A stretch of DNA of 35,555 bases from an uncultured Collinsella sp. (GCA_902494035.1 CABURV010000017.1:1-35555); one strand, 5' to 3'; counted from the first letter of the stretch, positions 24,583 through 33,086 are shown. The notes: generated from the sequence alone by a model not told the origin. Numbers and translations: made by a program.

Positions 24583-24727
24583 TGGAGCGGGCGACGGGAA
24601 GTCCAAGGGTTTGCTTCGCAAACCCTTGTTTCGCTGCGGGCCATTGGCCCTTGCGTGCTGCGCTGGAAAATGCTCACGCATTTTCTCAGCTTCGCACCCT
24701 GCCGGGTTCGATTCCCGTCGCCCGGCA
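24583..24727 (-). other. Structured element built on tRNA-Gly 3' ends
   Basis: A compact GC-rich segment whose ends pair over 13 bp (24588-24600 with 24712-24724). It encloses an 11-bp hairpin (24604-24614/24618-24628, loop TTC), GGGCC-ATT-GGCCC (24638-24650), and an 8-bp hairpin with a GTGA tetraloop on the minus strand (24666-24673/24678-24685), extended by GCTG/CAGC. The left end on the minus strand reads CTTCCCGTCGCCCGCTCCA, the exact T-stem, acceptor and CCA end of the neighbouring tRNA-Gly. The right end on the plus strand reads GGGTTCGATTCCCGTCGCCC, again a tRNA 3' half. It is not a functional tRNA. It may be a small RNA (terminator follows at 24571-24538), a mobile miniature element, or the remnant of an attachment site. 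Confidence 0.6.
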
Positions 24728-24735
24728 CACTTATG

Positions 24736-24771
24736 AAAACGGCTCTGGCACCAAATGGAACCAAAGCCGTT
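24736..24771 (-). terminator. Terminator of the tRNA-Pro/tRNA-Gly transcript
   Basis: An 11-bp stem with one C-A mismatch (24738-24748 with 24761-24771) encloses 12 nt. On the minus strand it is followed by TTTTC, starting in the last stem bases. It lies 13 nt after the tRNA-Gly 3' end. Confidence 0.75.
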
Positions 24772-24783
24772 AAAACTATCCTA

Positions 24784-24857
24784 TGGAGCGGGCGACGGGA
24801 ATCGAACCCGCGTCATCAGCTTGGAAGGCTGGGGTTCTACCATTGAACTACGCCCGC
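24784..24857 (-). tRNA. tRNA-Gly (UCC anticodon)
   Basis: A 74-nt gene including CCA at 24784-24786. Acceptor GCGGGCG pairs with CGCCCGC; the anticodon arm is CAGCC-TTCCAAG-CTG with TCC; T arm GCGGGTTCGATTCCCGT. The discriminator is U, as usual for bacterial tRNA-Gly. It is 6 nt downstream of tRNA-Pro and shares its promoter. Confidence 0.97.
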
Positions 24858-24863
24858 AAGATA

Positions 24864-24940
24864 TGGTCGGGACGACAGGATTTGAACCTGCGACATCCTG
24901 CTCCCAAAGCAGGCGCGCTACCAAACTGCGCCACGTCCCG
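24864..24940 (-). tRNA. tRNA-Pro (UGG anticodon)
   Basis: A 77-nt gene including CCA at 24864-24866. Acceptor CGGGACG pairs with CGTCCCG; anticodon arm CCTGC-TTTGGGA-GCAGG with TGG; T arm GCAGGTTCAAATCCTGT. It is transcribed first, then tRNA-Gly. Confidence 0.97.
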
Positions 24941-24991
24941 AAGGTGTTGAGCAGCTAAGGTCTAAACCTTGCGTGTCCCAAAGCGAAGGAA

Positions 24992-25020
24992 ATTATAGGG
25001 GAGACTCCCCGCCTGTGCAA
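24992..25020 (-). promoter_or_regulatory. Promoter for tRNA-Pro/tRNA-Gly
   Basis: On the minus strand TTGCAC (25015-25020), a 17-bp spacer and a perfect TATAAT (24992-24997). The -10 ends 51 nt before the tRNA-Pro 5' end. Confidence 0.85.
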
Positions 25021-25031
25021 GCATTGATGCC

Positions 25032-26390
25032 TTAGCTCCTCGAATGTGCAACAAAACGACTAAGGAGCAGACCGATCACAAACGCCACCACGGCAACCGG
25101 CGCCCAAGCGGCACCGATATCCGCCAGCGGCAGCACATCAAACGGCAGCCACGCGCCCGCAAAGAACGCATCGCGGACCGAGGTGATCACACTCTGCACG
25201 GCAACCACGCCGCCGACCCAGACCCACACCTGCGGATGGGCGTCGCAAAAGCCGTGCACCAGGCCCATCAGCACCAGCACGATGGCAACGGGATACAAGG
25301 CGTTGAGCATAGGCACCGAGAACATAAGAATCACGTCGAGGCCCACGTTGGAGAGCACGCACGAAAACGCCGCGAACACAAAGGCGAGAACCGCAAAGGG
25401 GCGGCGCATGGCCTCCTCGGAGGCCTCCGCTCCCCCTTCGACCACATACGTCTCGCAGAAGTAACGCGAGCAGCAGCTGATAAGGCCAATGCACACGTTC
25501 ATGCAGGCTAGGAAGAAAATCGCAAAGACGACAACCGTGCCAGCAAGACCAAAGTGCATGGAGGCCGAACGCGCAAGGATGGCGGCGCCGTTGGTAGCGT
25601 CGGGCATCACGGTGCCGAGCTGCATACCGGCAAGGCCCAAGCCGCAGTAGATGATGGCCATGAGCACGCCGGCGATCACACCGGAACGCGAAATCTCGAA
25701 GGCCACGCGCTTGTCATCGGTAACACCCAACTCGTGGATGGTCTCGGCGATGATGATGCCGAAGGCGAGCGACGCGAGCAGGTCCATGGTTTGATAGCCA
25801 GTCAGAAAGCCCTGCACGGCGGCGCCCGCATCGTAGGGAGCCTGCGGCGCGGCAGCCGGTCCCAGCGGCGAGATCACGGCAGCACCCACAACCAGCACGA
25901 TGAGCGCAATGAGCGCGGGACCCGTAATGCGGCCGAGCACGCGTGTGATGACGCCCGGGCGCAGCGTGAGCACAAACGCGACGACGAAGAACCCGATGGC
26001 AAACACCAGACGTGCTGTGCCGAGCGAAACGCCCTCGGGTAGCAGCGGCACCAGCATTTCGAACGCCGTAGAGCTTGTGCGCGGAATGGCCAGGCACGGA
26101 CCGATGGCAAGGTAGACTGCCGCGACAAAGAATTCACCAAACTTGGGGTGCACGCGGCCGGCAAGCTCGCGCGCGGTTCCGGCGAGCGCGACGGCGATAA
26201 AGCCCATGACGGGCAGACCGATAGCGGCAATCAAAAAGCCGATCATGGCAAGCGGCGTGGCCGTGCCGGCCTGAAGTGCCAGCAGCGGCGGAATGATGAG
26301 GTTACCGGCGCCAAAGAGCATCGAGAACAGCGCAATGCCGACGGTAACGACATGGTCGGAACGCAGACCGCGCGGGGCGGATGAAGCCAT
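25032..26390 (-). CDS. brnQ: Branched-chain amino acid carrier BrnQ (LIVCS family)
   Basis: A cation-coupled importer of leucine, isoleucine and valine in the inner membrane. The 452 residues contain about 12 hydrophobic segments. Family signatures are the N-terminal GIALFSMLFGAGNLIIPP, followed by FIAVALAGTARELAGRVHPKF, and AIPRTSSTAFEM (about residues 103-114), with GYQTMDLLASLAFG in the middle. ATG 26388-26390 was chosen, with AAAGG upstream, instead of a GTG six bases earlier. It lies only 23 nt beyond the T tract of the preceding operon's terminator; TATACT at 26446-26451 could be a -10 but lacks a good -35. It is unrelated in function to its neighbours. Confidence 0.94.
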   Translation of the reverse strand: MASSAPRGLRSDHVVTVGIALFSMLFGAGNLIIPPLLALQAGTATPLAMIGFLIAAIGLPVMGFIAVALAGTARELAGRVHPKFGEFFVAAVYLAIGPCLAIPRTSSTAFEMLVPLLPEGVSLGTARLVFAIGFFVVAFVLTLRPGVITRVLGRITGPALIALIVLVVGAAVISPLGPAAAPQAPYDAGAAVQGFLTGYQTMDLLASLAFGIIIAETIHELGVTDDKRVAFEISRSGVIAGVLMAIIYCGLGLAGMQLGTVMPDATNGAAILARSASMHFGLAGTVVVFAIFFLACMNVCIGLISCCSRYFCETYVVEGGAEASEEAMRRPFAVLAFVFAAFSCVLSNVGLDVILMFSVPMLNALYPVAIVLVLMGLVHGFCDAHPQVWVWVGGVVAVQSVITSVRDAFFAGAWLPFDVLPLADIGAAWAPVAVVAFVIGLLLSRFVAHSRS

Positions 26391-26413
26391 AGGCACACCT
26401 TTCGGGTCGAAAC

Positions 26414-26443
26414 AAAAACGGGACGGGCAAAAGACCCGTCCCG
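26414..26443 (-). terminator. Terminator of the selD-containing operon
   Basis: A perfect 9-bp stem CGGGACGGG/CCCGTCCCG with a 7-nt loop, followed on the minus strand by TTTTTG. It lies 14 nt after the csd-like stop codon. Confidence 0.92.
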
Positions 26444-26457
26444 CAAGTATATACGCT

Positions 26458-27597
26458 CTAGCAGGCTAAATCGCGCAAAGCGTCAATCGCGGTATCGACT
26501 TCCTCGTCCGTGTTGAAATACCCAAACGAGAAGCGGACGACGCCCTGACGCTCGGTCCCCAGCGCACGGTGCATGAGCGGAGCGCAATGGGCGCCGGGGC
26601 GCGTCGCAATCCCCCACCCTTGCATAAGCGCATCCGAGATCTCGGCAGAGTCGATATCACCCACGTTGAGTGAGACGATCGCCGAGCGCACGGACTGGTC
26701 AAACGCACCGTAGAGCTTGATCTCCGGGATTTCGCGCACGCCAGCGAGAAAGCGATCCGCCAGTGCTCGCTCGTGTGCCGCAATCGCCTCGACTCCGCCT
26801 TGGGCCTCGATATAGTCAAGGCCGGCAGAAAGGCCCGCGATGCCATGGCCGTTGAGCGTACCGGCCTCCAGGCGCGTGGGCCACTCAAGCGGCTGCAGCG
26901 CATCGAAACTGTGCACGCCCGTGCCGCCCATGGCCCACGGAGCCACGTCAATGCCCTCCGCCACGGCCAGGCCACCGGTCCCCTGCGGACCCATGAGCCC
27001 CTTGTGGCCGGTAAAGCACACAACATCGATCCCCATGGCGTGCATATCGATATGCGCCGTGCCGGCAGACTGCGAGGCATCGACGATCGCCAGCGCACCG
27101 GCCGCATGGGCCATGGCCGCCACGCGCGCAATGTCGACCGCGTTGCCGGTCACATTGGAGGCGTGCGTCACAACCACGGCACGCGTACCGGGCGTGACTA
27201 GCCGCTCGAGCTCGTCGTAGTCGAGCACGCCATTGGTATCACAGCCCGCATGCTCAACGGTCACGCCCTGCTCTGCCGCCAAGCGGTTGAGCGGACGCAG
27301 CACGGAGTTGTGCTCGAGCGCCGTCGTGACCACGCGGTCGCCGGGGCGCACCACGCCATTGATGACGGTGTTGAGCGCCGCGGTGGAGTTGGGCGTAAAA
27401 CAAACATGGTCAGCACGCGGGCAGCCCAGCAAGCGCGCAAGCTTGGCGCGACAGCCGTGGATGGTACGCGCCGCGTCGAGGGCACCCGACGTGGCACCGC
27501 GCCCGGCATTGCCGAGCGAGCACATCGCCTGCGTCACGGCATCGATGACCGTCTGCGGCTTGTGCATGGTCGTCGCCGCGTTATCCAGATAGATCAT
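26458..27597 (-). CDS. Cysteine desulfurase / selenocysteine lyase-like PLP enzyme
   Basis: A class V aminotransferase-fold enzyme of 379 residues that probably removes S or Se from Cys or Sec and hands it on as persulfide or perselenide. The N-terminus MIYLDNAATT, the internal Schiff-base lysine in TGHKGLMG, and the catalytic Cys in RPGAHCAPL, the RxGxHC motif of the SufS/CsdB-like group, are visible. ATG 27595-27597 follows GGGAGG and overlaps the DUF3343 stop codon (ATGA); a 5-residue longer frame is less likely. In established genome-context work, this type of enzyme is a common neighbour of selD, yedF and DUF3343 and is thought to mobilise selenium for SelD. It is the last gene before the terminator. 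Confidence 0.88.
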   Translation of the reverse strand: MIYLDNAATTMHKPQTVIDAVTQAMCSLGNAGRGATSGALDAARTIHGCRAKLARLLGCPRADHVCFTPNSTAALNTVINGVVRPGDRVVTTALEHNSVLRPLNRLAAEQGVTVEHAGCDTNGVLDYDELERLVTPGTRAVVVTHASNVTGNAVDIARVAAMAHAAGALAIVDASQSAGTAHIDMHAMGIDVVCFTGHKGLMGPQGTGGLAVAEGIDVAPWAMGGTGVHSFDALQPLEWPTRLEAGTLNGHGIAGLSAGLDYIEAQGGVEAIAAHERALADRFLAGVREIPEIKLYGAFDQSVRSAIVSLNVGDIDSAEISDALMQGWGIATRPGAHCAPLMHRALGTERQGVVRFSFGYFNTDEEVDTAIDALRDLAC

Positions 27598-27845
27598 CGC
27601 ACGACCTCCCACATATCAATCACGGTATAGCCCTCGGTGGGAACGCCCGCCGCGGCGAGTTCGCCGCGCAGCAGTTCCTCATCCGAAGGCAGCGCCTTCC
27701 ACGCCAGACCGCAGCCGGCAGCGACCTCCCCGGGCACGGGAATCGTTCGCCCGGGAAGACCACGCTCGATGCACAGGGACTCGCAACCCATGGCGGCCGC
27801 CGTGGTGGGAAACGTGATGACAAGCGCCGGGCGCTTCTCCCTCAT
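27594..27845 (-). CDS. DUF3343 protein (putative Se/S carrier)
   Basis: A small 83-residue protein with the family pattern: an N-terminal VITFPTTAAAMGCESLC, then GLPGRTIPVPGEVAAGCGLAWKA. Members are found beside selD, yedF and a cysteine desulfurase and are suspected to bind or carry Se/S through conserved Cys residues; this one has three (ESLC, GCE and AGCG). ATG 27843-27845 follows GGAG; an in-frame TTG five codons earlier is possible but unlikely. It overlaps the next gene by 4 nt. Confidence 0.85.
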   Translation of the reverse strand: MREKRPALVITFPTTAAAMGCESLCIERGLPGRTIPVPGEVAAGCGLAWKALPSDEELLRGELAAAGVPTEGYTVIDMWEVVR

Positions 27846-27864
27846 GGCAACTCCAACCAATACG

Positions 27865-28491
27865 CTACGGGCGCACGACGCGCACGGCCTGCTCCATCTT
27901 CTCCACGATCACGTACATGTTGGTGACCTCGCCTACCGCAAGCTGGTCTTTAATGCCATAGTGGTCGAGGCAGGTACCGCAGGTGAGAATCTCGACGCCC
28001 TGCTCCGCCAGGCCCTTCAGGTCATCAAGCACCGGCGAGCCCTCGACGGTGAGCTTGGCGCCGCCGTTGTAGAACAGCATGGTCGCGGGCAGCTCCTCCT
28101 GCTGCGTCACGGCAAAGATGAAGCCCTTCATGAGCTTGTGGCCCAGCTCGTCGTCGCCACGGCCCATGCAGTCGGTGTAGACGGAAATGACGAGCTTGCC
28201 CTTGCCGGCGTTGGCGTCGCAGAAGGCAGCGCCATCCTGCTCGGAATCGGCCACGGCAACGGCGCCAGAGGTCGCCACGGTCACGTGCCACTCGGCGTCA
28301 GAAACCTTCTCGACCGAGGCCGTGCAGCCCTTCTCCTGCGCCATCTTGGAGATGTTCTTGACGGCGGTCTCGTTATCGACCGAGGTCACGACGGTGCCCT
28401 CGCCATCGAGCTGCTTCAGGGCTTTGAGCGTCTTGACGACGGGCAGAGGGCAGGCATCGCCCATGGCATTGACTTCAATTTTGGTAGACAT
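27865..28491 (-). CDS. yedF: Selenium-metabolism protein YedF (TusA-DsrE fusion)
   Basis: A 208-residue protein with an N-terminal TusA/SirA-like domain and its Cys-Pro-x-Pro signature (GDACPLP, C14), and a C-terminal DsrE-like domain ending in EILTCGTCLDHYGI with CxxC. This two-domain form is the one seen next to SelD in selenium-using bacteria, and it is thought to shuttle Se or S as perselenide. ATG 28489-28491 has AAAGGAAAAAC upstream. It lies 58 nt after selD and 19 nt before DUF3343. Confidence 0.92.
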   Translation of the reverse strand: MSTKIEVNAMGDACPLPVVKTLKALKQLDGEGTVVTSVDNETAVKNISKMAQEKGCTASVEKVSDAEWHVTVATSGAVAVADSEQDGAAFCDANAGKGKLVISVYTDCMGRGDDELGHKLMKGFIFAVTQQEELPATMLFYNGGAKLTVEGSPVLDDLKGLAEQGVEILTCGTCLDHYGIKDQLAVGEVTNMYVIVEKMEQAVRVVRP

Positions 28492-28549
28492 AGTTTTTCC
28501 TTTCAAATAAATCGTTTTAGAACGGTACAGAAGTTCAATAAACGTGTCG

Positions 28550-29599
28550 TTAACGGACAACGCGGACGGCAGGACCGCCCGGCTCCGCCTCGCACACGCG
28601 CCCGACAACGGCCGCGATGCGCCCCTCGGCATGTAAACGACGCGCAAGCTCATCCACAACCGCCGCGGGCGCCGCGATGAGCAAACCACCCGAAGTCTGC
28701 GGATCGTACAGCGCATCCAGTATGCCCGGCTCCAGGTCCTCGTCGGCAGCCACGCGCGGGCCAAAGAAATCCTGGTTGCGGTAGGCACCGGCAGGAATAA
28801 TGCCCAGACGCGCCATATCGAGCACCTGGTCAAAGAGCGGCACCGCTCCCGACGCAAGCTCAACTTGCACGCCCGAGCCCTCGGCCATCTCGCACGCGTG
28901 CCCGATCAGACCAAAGCCCGTAATGTCGGTGCAGCCGTGAAGCTCAAGTCCCTCGGCCAGACGAATCGGAGCCTCGTTGAGGGTGCGCATCGAGTCAAAC
29001 ATGGCCGCGGCCTCGTCCTGCTCGATGAGCTCGCCCTTAATGGCCGTGGTGATAATGCCCGAGCCGATCGCCTTGGTCAGCAGCAGAACATCGCCCACGC
29101 ATGCACCGCTGTTGGCGAGCATGCGATCGAGCGCGACAAAGCCGCTCACGGACAGGCCGTACTTGGGCTCGTCGTCGTTGATGGTGTGGCCGCCCGCGAT
29201 GGAGCAACCCGCCTCGACGCACTTGTCTGCGCCGCCCGCCAGAATCTGACCGGCGACCTCGACGCCCAGACAGCTCGGGATGCACAGCAAGTTCATGGCA
29301 TGGCTCGGCCGCCCGCCCATGGCGTAGATGTCCGACAGCGAGTTGGCTGCGGCGATCTGGCCAAACAGGAACGGGTCGTCGACCATCGGCGGGAAGAAGT
29401 CGATGGACTGCACGAGCCCCAGGTTCTCCCCTACGCGGAAGACACTCGCATCGTCGGAGGTATCGAACCCCACGAGCAGGTTGTCGTTATGCACATTGGG
29501 CAAGTCGCCCAGGACCTGGGCGAGGGCTCCGGGAGCCAGCTTAGCAGCTCAACCGCTCGCGGCCGTCATAGACGTGAGCTTAATCTGATCGTCAGCCAT
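28550..29599 (-). CDS. selD: Selenide, water dikinase SelD, a selenoprotein
   Basis: Makes selenophosphate, the Se donor for SelA, from selenide and ATP. The frame starts at ATG 29597-29599, after a GAGGAGG site, and continues through TGA 29549-29551 at codon 17, giving 349 residues and the active site sequence AASG-Sec-AAK; K20 is the partner residue (C17 and K20 in E. coli). The rest matches the family: LLVGFDTSDDASVF, GGRPSHAMNLL, GGHTINDDEPKYGL, DITGFGLIGHACEMAEG and DPQTSGGLL. A naive caller would start at an internal Met about 96 nt downstream (29503) and lose the glycine-rich, Sec-containing N-terminus. SelD therefore depends on the Sec machinery it supplies. Confidence 0.96.
29506..29551 (-). 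promoter_or_regulatory. SECIS-like hairpin of selD with Sec TGA codon
   Basis: Downstream of TGA 29549-29551 a spacer of 26 nt leads to CGCCCAG-GTC-CTGGGCG (29506-29522), a 7-bp palindromic stem. The loop presents GGTC, like the SelB-bound loop of fdhF. The spacing is in the bacterial range. Confidence 0.65.
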
Positions 29600-29669
29600 C
29601 GATACCTCCTCTCATCGGTCAATCATTTTCTCCCAGTATACGCATGAATGCGAGCCTGCGACGGATGCA

Positions 29670-30434
29670 TTAATTGAGCGCCTGTGCGCGAATCGCCGCG
29701 CCGATGGCACCGGCAAAGCGAGCCTGGGGTGAGGTGGTCACCGGCGACCCCAGCAGCTCGCCCAACCGCTCCACCACGAAGGCGTTCTCGCACAGGCCGC
29801 CGGTCAGGTAGTACGGGGCGCCCGCGGCCTGCCCGGCCATGGTCACCACGCGCGAAACCACGCTGTCGATCACGCCACGCGCAATGTTCTCGCGCGGCTC
29901 ACCGCGACCGATGAGGCTGATGACCTCGCTTTCGGCAAACACCGTGCACATGCTGCTGATCTTGGTAGGCTCGCCGGAACGCGCCAGGTCGGCCATCTGT
30001 TGCTGGGTAATGCCCAGGCGGTCGGCCATGATCTCCAAAAAGCGCCCCGTGCCGGCGGCGCACTTGTCGTTCATGGCAAACTTGGCCACGCGGCCACTTT
30101 TAAGCTGAATGACCTTGGTGTCCTGACCACCCACATCGATCACGGTGCCGTGGTCGCCAAACAGACGTACGGCACCGGTACCGTGGCAGGTGATCTCGGT
30201 CACGACCTTGTGCGCATAGGGCACGGCGACACGGCCGTAGCCAGTCGCGATCACGCGCACGTCGTCGGCAGCCACGTCATAGCCAGCCGCGGCAAGCTCG
30301 CCGCGCAGACGCTCGGCCGCATCGACCGACGAATATCCCGTCGGTATGACGCAGGTCCACGCAATGGCGCCATCCGTCTCCGCAACCGCAGCCTTCGCGG
30401 CCGTCGAGCCTATGTCGATACCAATGCCAACCAC
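29670..30434 (-). CDS. hgdC: ATP-dependent activator of 2-hydroxyacyl-CoA dehydratase family (HgdC-like)
   Basis: An ASKHA-fold ATPase of 254 residues that uses ATP to push a low-potential electron from its [4Fe-4S] cluster into a dehydratase/reductase partner. Visible are GIDIGSTAAKAAV (nucleotide-binding loop), DVGGQDTKVI, and the two cluster cysteines in FAMNDKCAAGTGRFLE and ISSMCTVFAESEV, contributed one set per subunit in the homodimer. The second ATP-binding segment is YYLTGGLCENAFV. It follows two HgdB-like genes and leads into selD, 70 nt away. HgdC-like proteins serve hydroxyacyl-CoA dehydratases, benzoyl-CoA reductases and double-cubane reductases; here the substrate is unknown. Confidence 0.92.
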   Translation of the reverse strand: MVGIGIDIGSTAAKAAVAETDGAIAWTCVIPTGYSSVDAAERLRGELAAAGYDVAADDVRVIATGYGRVAVPYAHKVVTEITCHGTGAVRLFGDHGTVIDVGGQDTKVIQLKSGRVAKFAMNDKCAAGTGRFLEIMADRLGITQQQMADLARSGEPTKISSMCTVFAESEVISLIGRGEPRENIARGVIDSVVSRVVTMAGQAAGAPYYLTGGLCENAFVVERLGELLGSPVTTSPQARFAGAIGAAIRAQALN

Positions 30435-30484
30435 GGCATCCTCCTTCTATGCGGCAAAGCGGCTGTCCCCTTGCCGCGTTCGTC

Positions 30485-31648
30485 CTACAGGGTCTCGATA
30501 AAAGCGGCGATGCGGGTCTCGATCTGGCCCATGTCACCGTTGCTGTAGTCGGTCTCGATCTTCATATACGGAATACCCGCACCCTCGACGGCCTCCTGCA
30601 TGCGCGCGCTCTCCACGTTAAAGGTGTGGCAGGCCTGCAGCACGCTCTCCACTACCCCATCGACGTGATACTTCTCGCACATGGCCAAGGTGTTTTCCAT
30701 GCGTCCGTCGTTGGGCGTCATGACCGAGCAGTTGATATCCAGGTAGCGGTCGGCAATGGCGCGCAGGATGTCGGGAGCCTCCGGGTCGATCATCATGGCC
30801 GCCGTGCGCTCGCCCGAGCAGTCGTCCATGCACACAACCACGCCGCCGTTGGACTCGATGGTGCGGCCAATCTTGTTGATCACGCCGCCCACCGGGCAGC
30901 CGGTAATCAGAATGCGCTTGGCATCCGCCGCAACCGGGCGCTCGCCCGCGTCGTAGGCCTCGCGCAGCTTGACAACCTTTTGCTCCAGCTGCTGCGTATA
31001 GGCCTCGATATCAAAGCTGAACGTACCGGCAAACATGGTGCTCATCAGGTCGACGCCGCTCATAGCCGCCGGCTGGTTGGCCTGCAGCGCAAACATCTCG
31101 AGCTGGGCAGCACGCAGGCGATTGCGACGACGGACGGCGACGCGCAGGTCGTCATCGGTGATAGTGATGCCGTAGAAGTTCTCGAGCTCTTCCTTGAGCA
31201 GACGGCACTCCTCGTACCAGCCCTCACGCTCGTAGGCGCGATCGCGACCCTGCGGCAGGTGCAGAATGTGCGTGCGCTTAAGCTCGTTGAGTAGCTCGTA
31301 CATCTTCTTCTTGCCGTCGCAGGTGGTCTCGCCGATGATCATGTCGCTAAAGTACGTAAACGGGCACTTTTGCGAATAGGCAAAACCGTACGTCGACTTG
31401 ATGAGCGGGCAGAGGTTTGCCGGCAGCACCTTCTCGGCCTCGGGAATCACCTCGTCGGACGTGCCGCACAGCGCCACGCTCGCAGCCCCCGCGGCATCGA
31501 TAATCTCGAGCGGCGTGTAGCTGCACAGAAAACCGACCAGGCGATTACCCGCCTGCTTATAATCCTTGACGCGAATAAACGCCGCCTTGCGTTGCTCGTT
31601 GAACTCCTCAAACGTGGACGGCAACGGCTGCTCAATATTTTCCGACAT
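30485..31648 (-). CDS. HgdB-like 2-hydroxyacyl-CoA dehydratase / double-cubane family protein, paralogue 2
   Basis: A 387-residue protein of the 2-hydroxyacyl-CoA dehydratase D-component family. It contains GFLCSYTPLEIIDAAGA near the N-terminus, ALCGTSDE, ANLCPLIKS, KCPFTYFSDMIIGETTCDGKKKMYE, GCPVGGV and DDCSGERT, the conserved Cys pattern that ligates [4Fe-4S] or double-cubane clusters. ATG 31646-31648 follows AAGGAG. It is about 30% like its upstream paralogue by eye in these motifs. It is not flanked by a CoA-transferase or acyl-CoA genes, so a hydroxyacyl-CoA substrate is unsupported. It may be a double-cubane cluster protein reducing small molecules. Confidence 0.85.
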   Translation of the reverse strand: MSENIEQPLPSTFEEFNEQRKAAFIRVKDYKQAGNRLVGFLCSYTPLEIIDAAGAASVALCGTSDEVIPEAEKVLPANLCPLIKSTYGFAYSQKCPFTYFSDMIIGETTCDGKKKMYELLNELKRTHILHLPQGRDRAYEREGWYEECRLLKEELENFYGITITDDDLRVAVRRRNRLRAAQLEMFALQANQPAAMSGVDLMSTMFAGTFSFDIEAYTQQLEQKVVKLREAYDAGERPVAADAKRILITGCPVGGVINKIGRTIESNGGVVVCMDDCSGERTAAMMIDPEAPDILRAIADRYLDINCSVMTPNDGRMENTLAMCEKYHVDGVVESVLQACHTFNVESARMQEAVEGAGIPYMKIETDYSNGDMGQIETRIAAFIETL

Positions 31649-31802
31649 ATAACTCCTTAACAAACCTTTTAACCAACCAAGGAAACGGCTTTCCCAGGTG
31701 CCCGAGGTTGCCGTGAAAGAGGAGCGCCGCGTACTTTGGTATGCAAGCGATGGTTTGAACGGCAAGATCGGGTGCTTGGGGAAGCCGCTGGACCGGATAG
31801 CC

Positions 31803-33086
31803 CTAAATGGTTTCCAAGAAAGCCTCAATCCTGGTTTGCAGTTGGCCTGCATCCTTGCCGGCGTAGTCTGTCGTGATGTGCATAAACGGAATGCCTGCCT
31901 CCTCGGCAGCCTTCTCCACGGCAAACGACTCCATCTCGTAGAGCGTGCAGAACTGCAGAGCCACGTCGACGATGCCGTCGGCATGTAGGTCCTGGGCCAT
32001 CTGGACAATGTCTTTCATACGCTGATCGTTGGGCGTAAAGACGGCGCAGTTGATCTTAAAGTAGCGCTCGGCGATGGCGTCGAGCATCTCGTCAACCGTC
32101 TCGCCGGACTCGTCGACCAGGTCCTTGTAGTAGCGCGAGCCCGTGCAGGACTCCTCGCCTACCACAACGCCGCCGGCCTTCTCGATAAGGTTGAACAGCT
32201 TCCAGTTGGGCACGGCCATGGGCGTACCGGTGTACAGGATGCGCTTGGTCCCCTTGGGTGCCACGCCCTCGCTGGCCTCGACACGCTGCTCGCACTCAGC
32301 CGCCATATCGTTGATGTCTCCGGTCAGACGCGGTGTGTCGTCCATAAAGGCGGCCTGAACGGTCAGCAGGCTGTCGAGACCGCTGATGGGCGCAGGGTCG
32401 GCAGCGCGGGTCGCAGCGAGGCGCTGCAGGGCGCGACGCTTCTCATTGACGGCGTGGATGGCAGCCTTCAGACGCTCGGGCGTAATCTTGACGCCGCACT
32501 CTTCCTCGATCTTGGCGGCGAGTTTCTTGACCTCGGCCTTCCAGGTCACGAGCGTCGACTCGTCGTGCACGTTGGGAATATCCATGACGTACATGTTCTT
32601 TTGCGTTGCAAAGAACTCGTAGGCCTTCTTCTTGCCATCGCAGGTGTTCTCGCCTACCACCAGGTCACTCGACTCAATGTAGGGGCAGACCTCGCCCAGC
32701 TTAAAGCCGGCAAAGCTCTTGATAAGCGGACAGGTGTTGCGCGGCAGGTGCTCCTCGACCCTATCGGCTGCCCAATCGGCACCAGAGCACAGACCCACGG
32801 GGATACCGTCGCAGGCAAGTACGATCTCCTCGGGCACGTACACGCAGAACGAACCCACGATCTTGGTGGCCTCGCCAGCCTCCTTCTTGTCGAGCATCTC
32901 CTTAATGCGGCCGCTATGGATGTTGGTGGCCACAAAGTCCAGGTAGGACGTGGACTTGGGGCGATTGTTCTGCGTCAGGAACATATCGCCGTACATCTGG
33001 CCCACGGCGCCCAGCAGCATGTCGTGGTCGGCAAGATTCATGCCGAGGCTCTCCCACATCGGATGGAAATCAAATTCTTCAGCCAT
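31803..33086 (-). CDS. HgdB-like 2-hydroxyacyl-CoA dehydratase / double-cubane family protein, paralogue 1
   Basis: A 427-residue member of the same family, with an N-terminal helical extension (about 70 residues) before the common core. Motifs are GSFCVYVPEEIVLACDG, GLCSGAD, NTCPLIKSFAGFK, EVCPYIESSDLVVGENTCDGKKKAYE and EESCTGSRYYKD. The start ATG 33084-33086 follows GAGGGG. Two non-identical HgdB-like proteins with one activator suggest an alpha-beta heterodimer, as in hydroxyacyl-CoA dehydratases. A 154-nt spacer separates the two; I found no gene and no terminator in it. It is the first large gene of the operon. Confidence 0.85.
   Translation of the reverse strand: MAEEFDFHPMWESLGMNLADHDMLLGAVGQMYGDMFLTQNNRPKSTSYLDFVATNIHSGRIKEMLDKKEAGEATKIVGSFCVYVPEEIVLACDGIPVGLCSGADWAADRVEEHLPRNTCPLIKSFAGFKLGEVCPYIESSDLVVGENTCDGKKKAYEFFATQKNMYVMDIPNVHDESTLVTWKAEVKKLAAKIEEECGVKITPERLKAAIHAVNEKRRALQRLAATRAADPAPISGLDSLLTVQAAFMDDTPRLTGDINDMAAECEQRVEASEGVAPKGTKRILYTGTPMAVPNWKLFNLIEKAGGVVVGEESCTGSRYYKDLVDESGETVDEMLDAIAERYFKINCAVFTPNDQRMKDIVQMAQDLHADGIVDVALQFCTLYEMESFAVEKAAEEAGIPFMHITTDYAGKDAGQLQTRIEAFLETI

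Noticed and set aside
31649..31802. Possible riboswitch or hidden gene in the 154-nt spacer between the two HgdB-like genes
   Set aside because: I found no strong stems, terminator or conserved start signal; the open frame there continues from the upstream gene without support.
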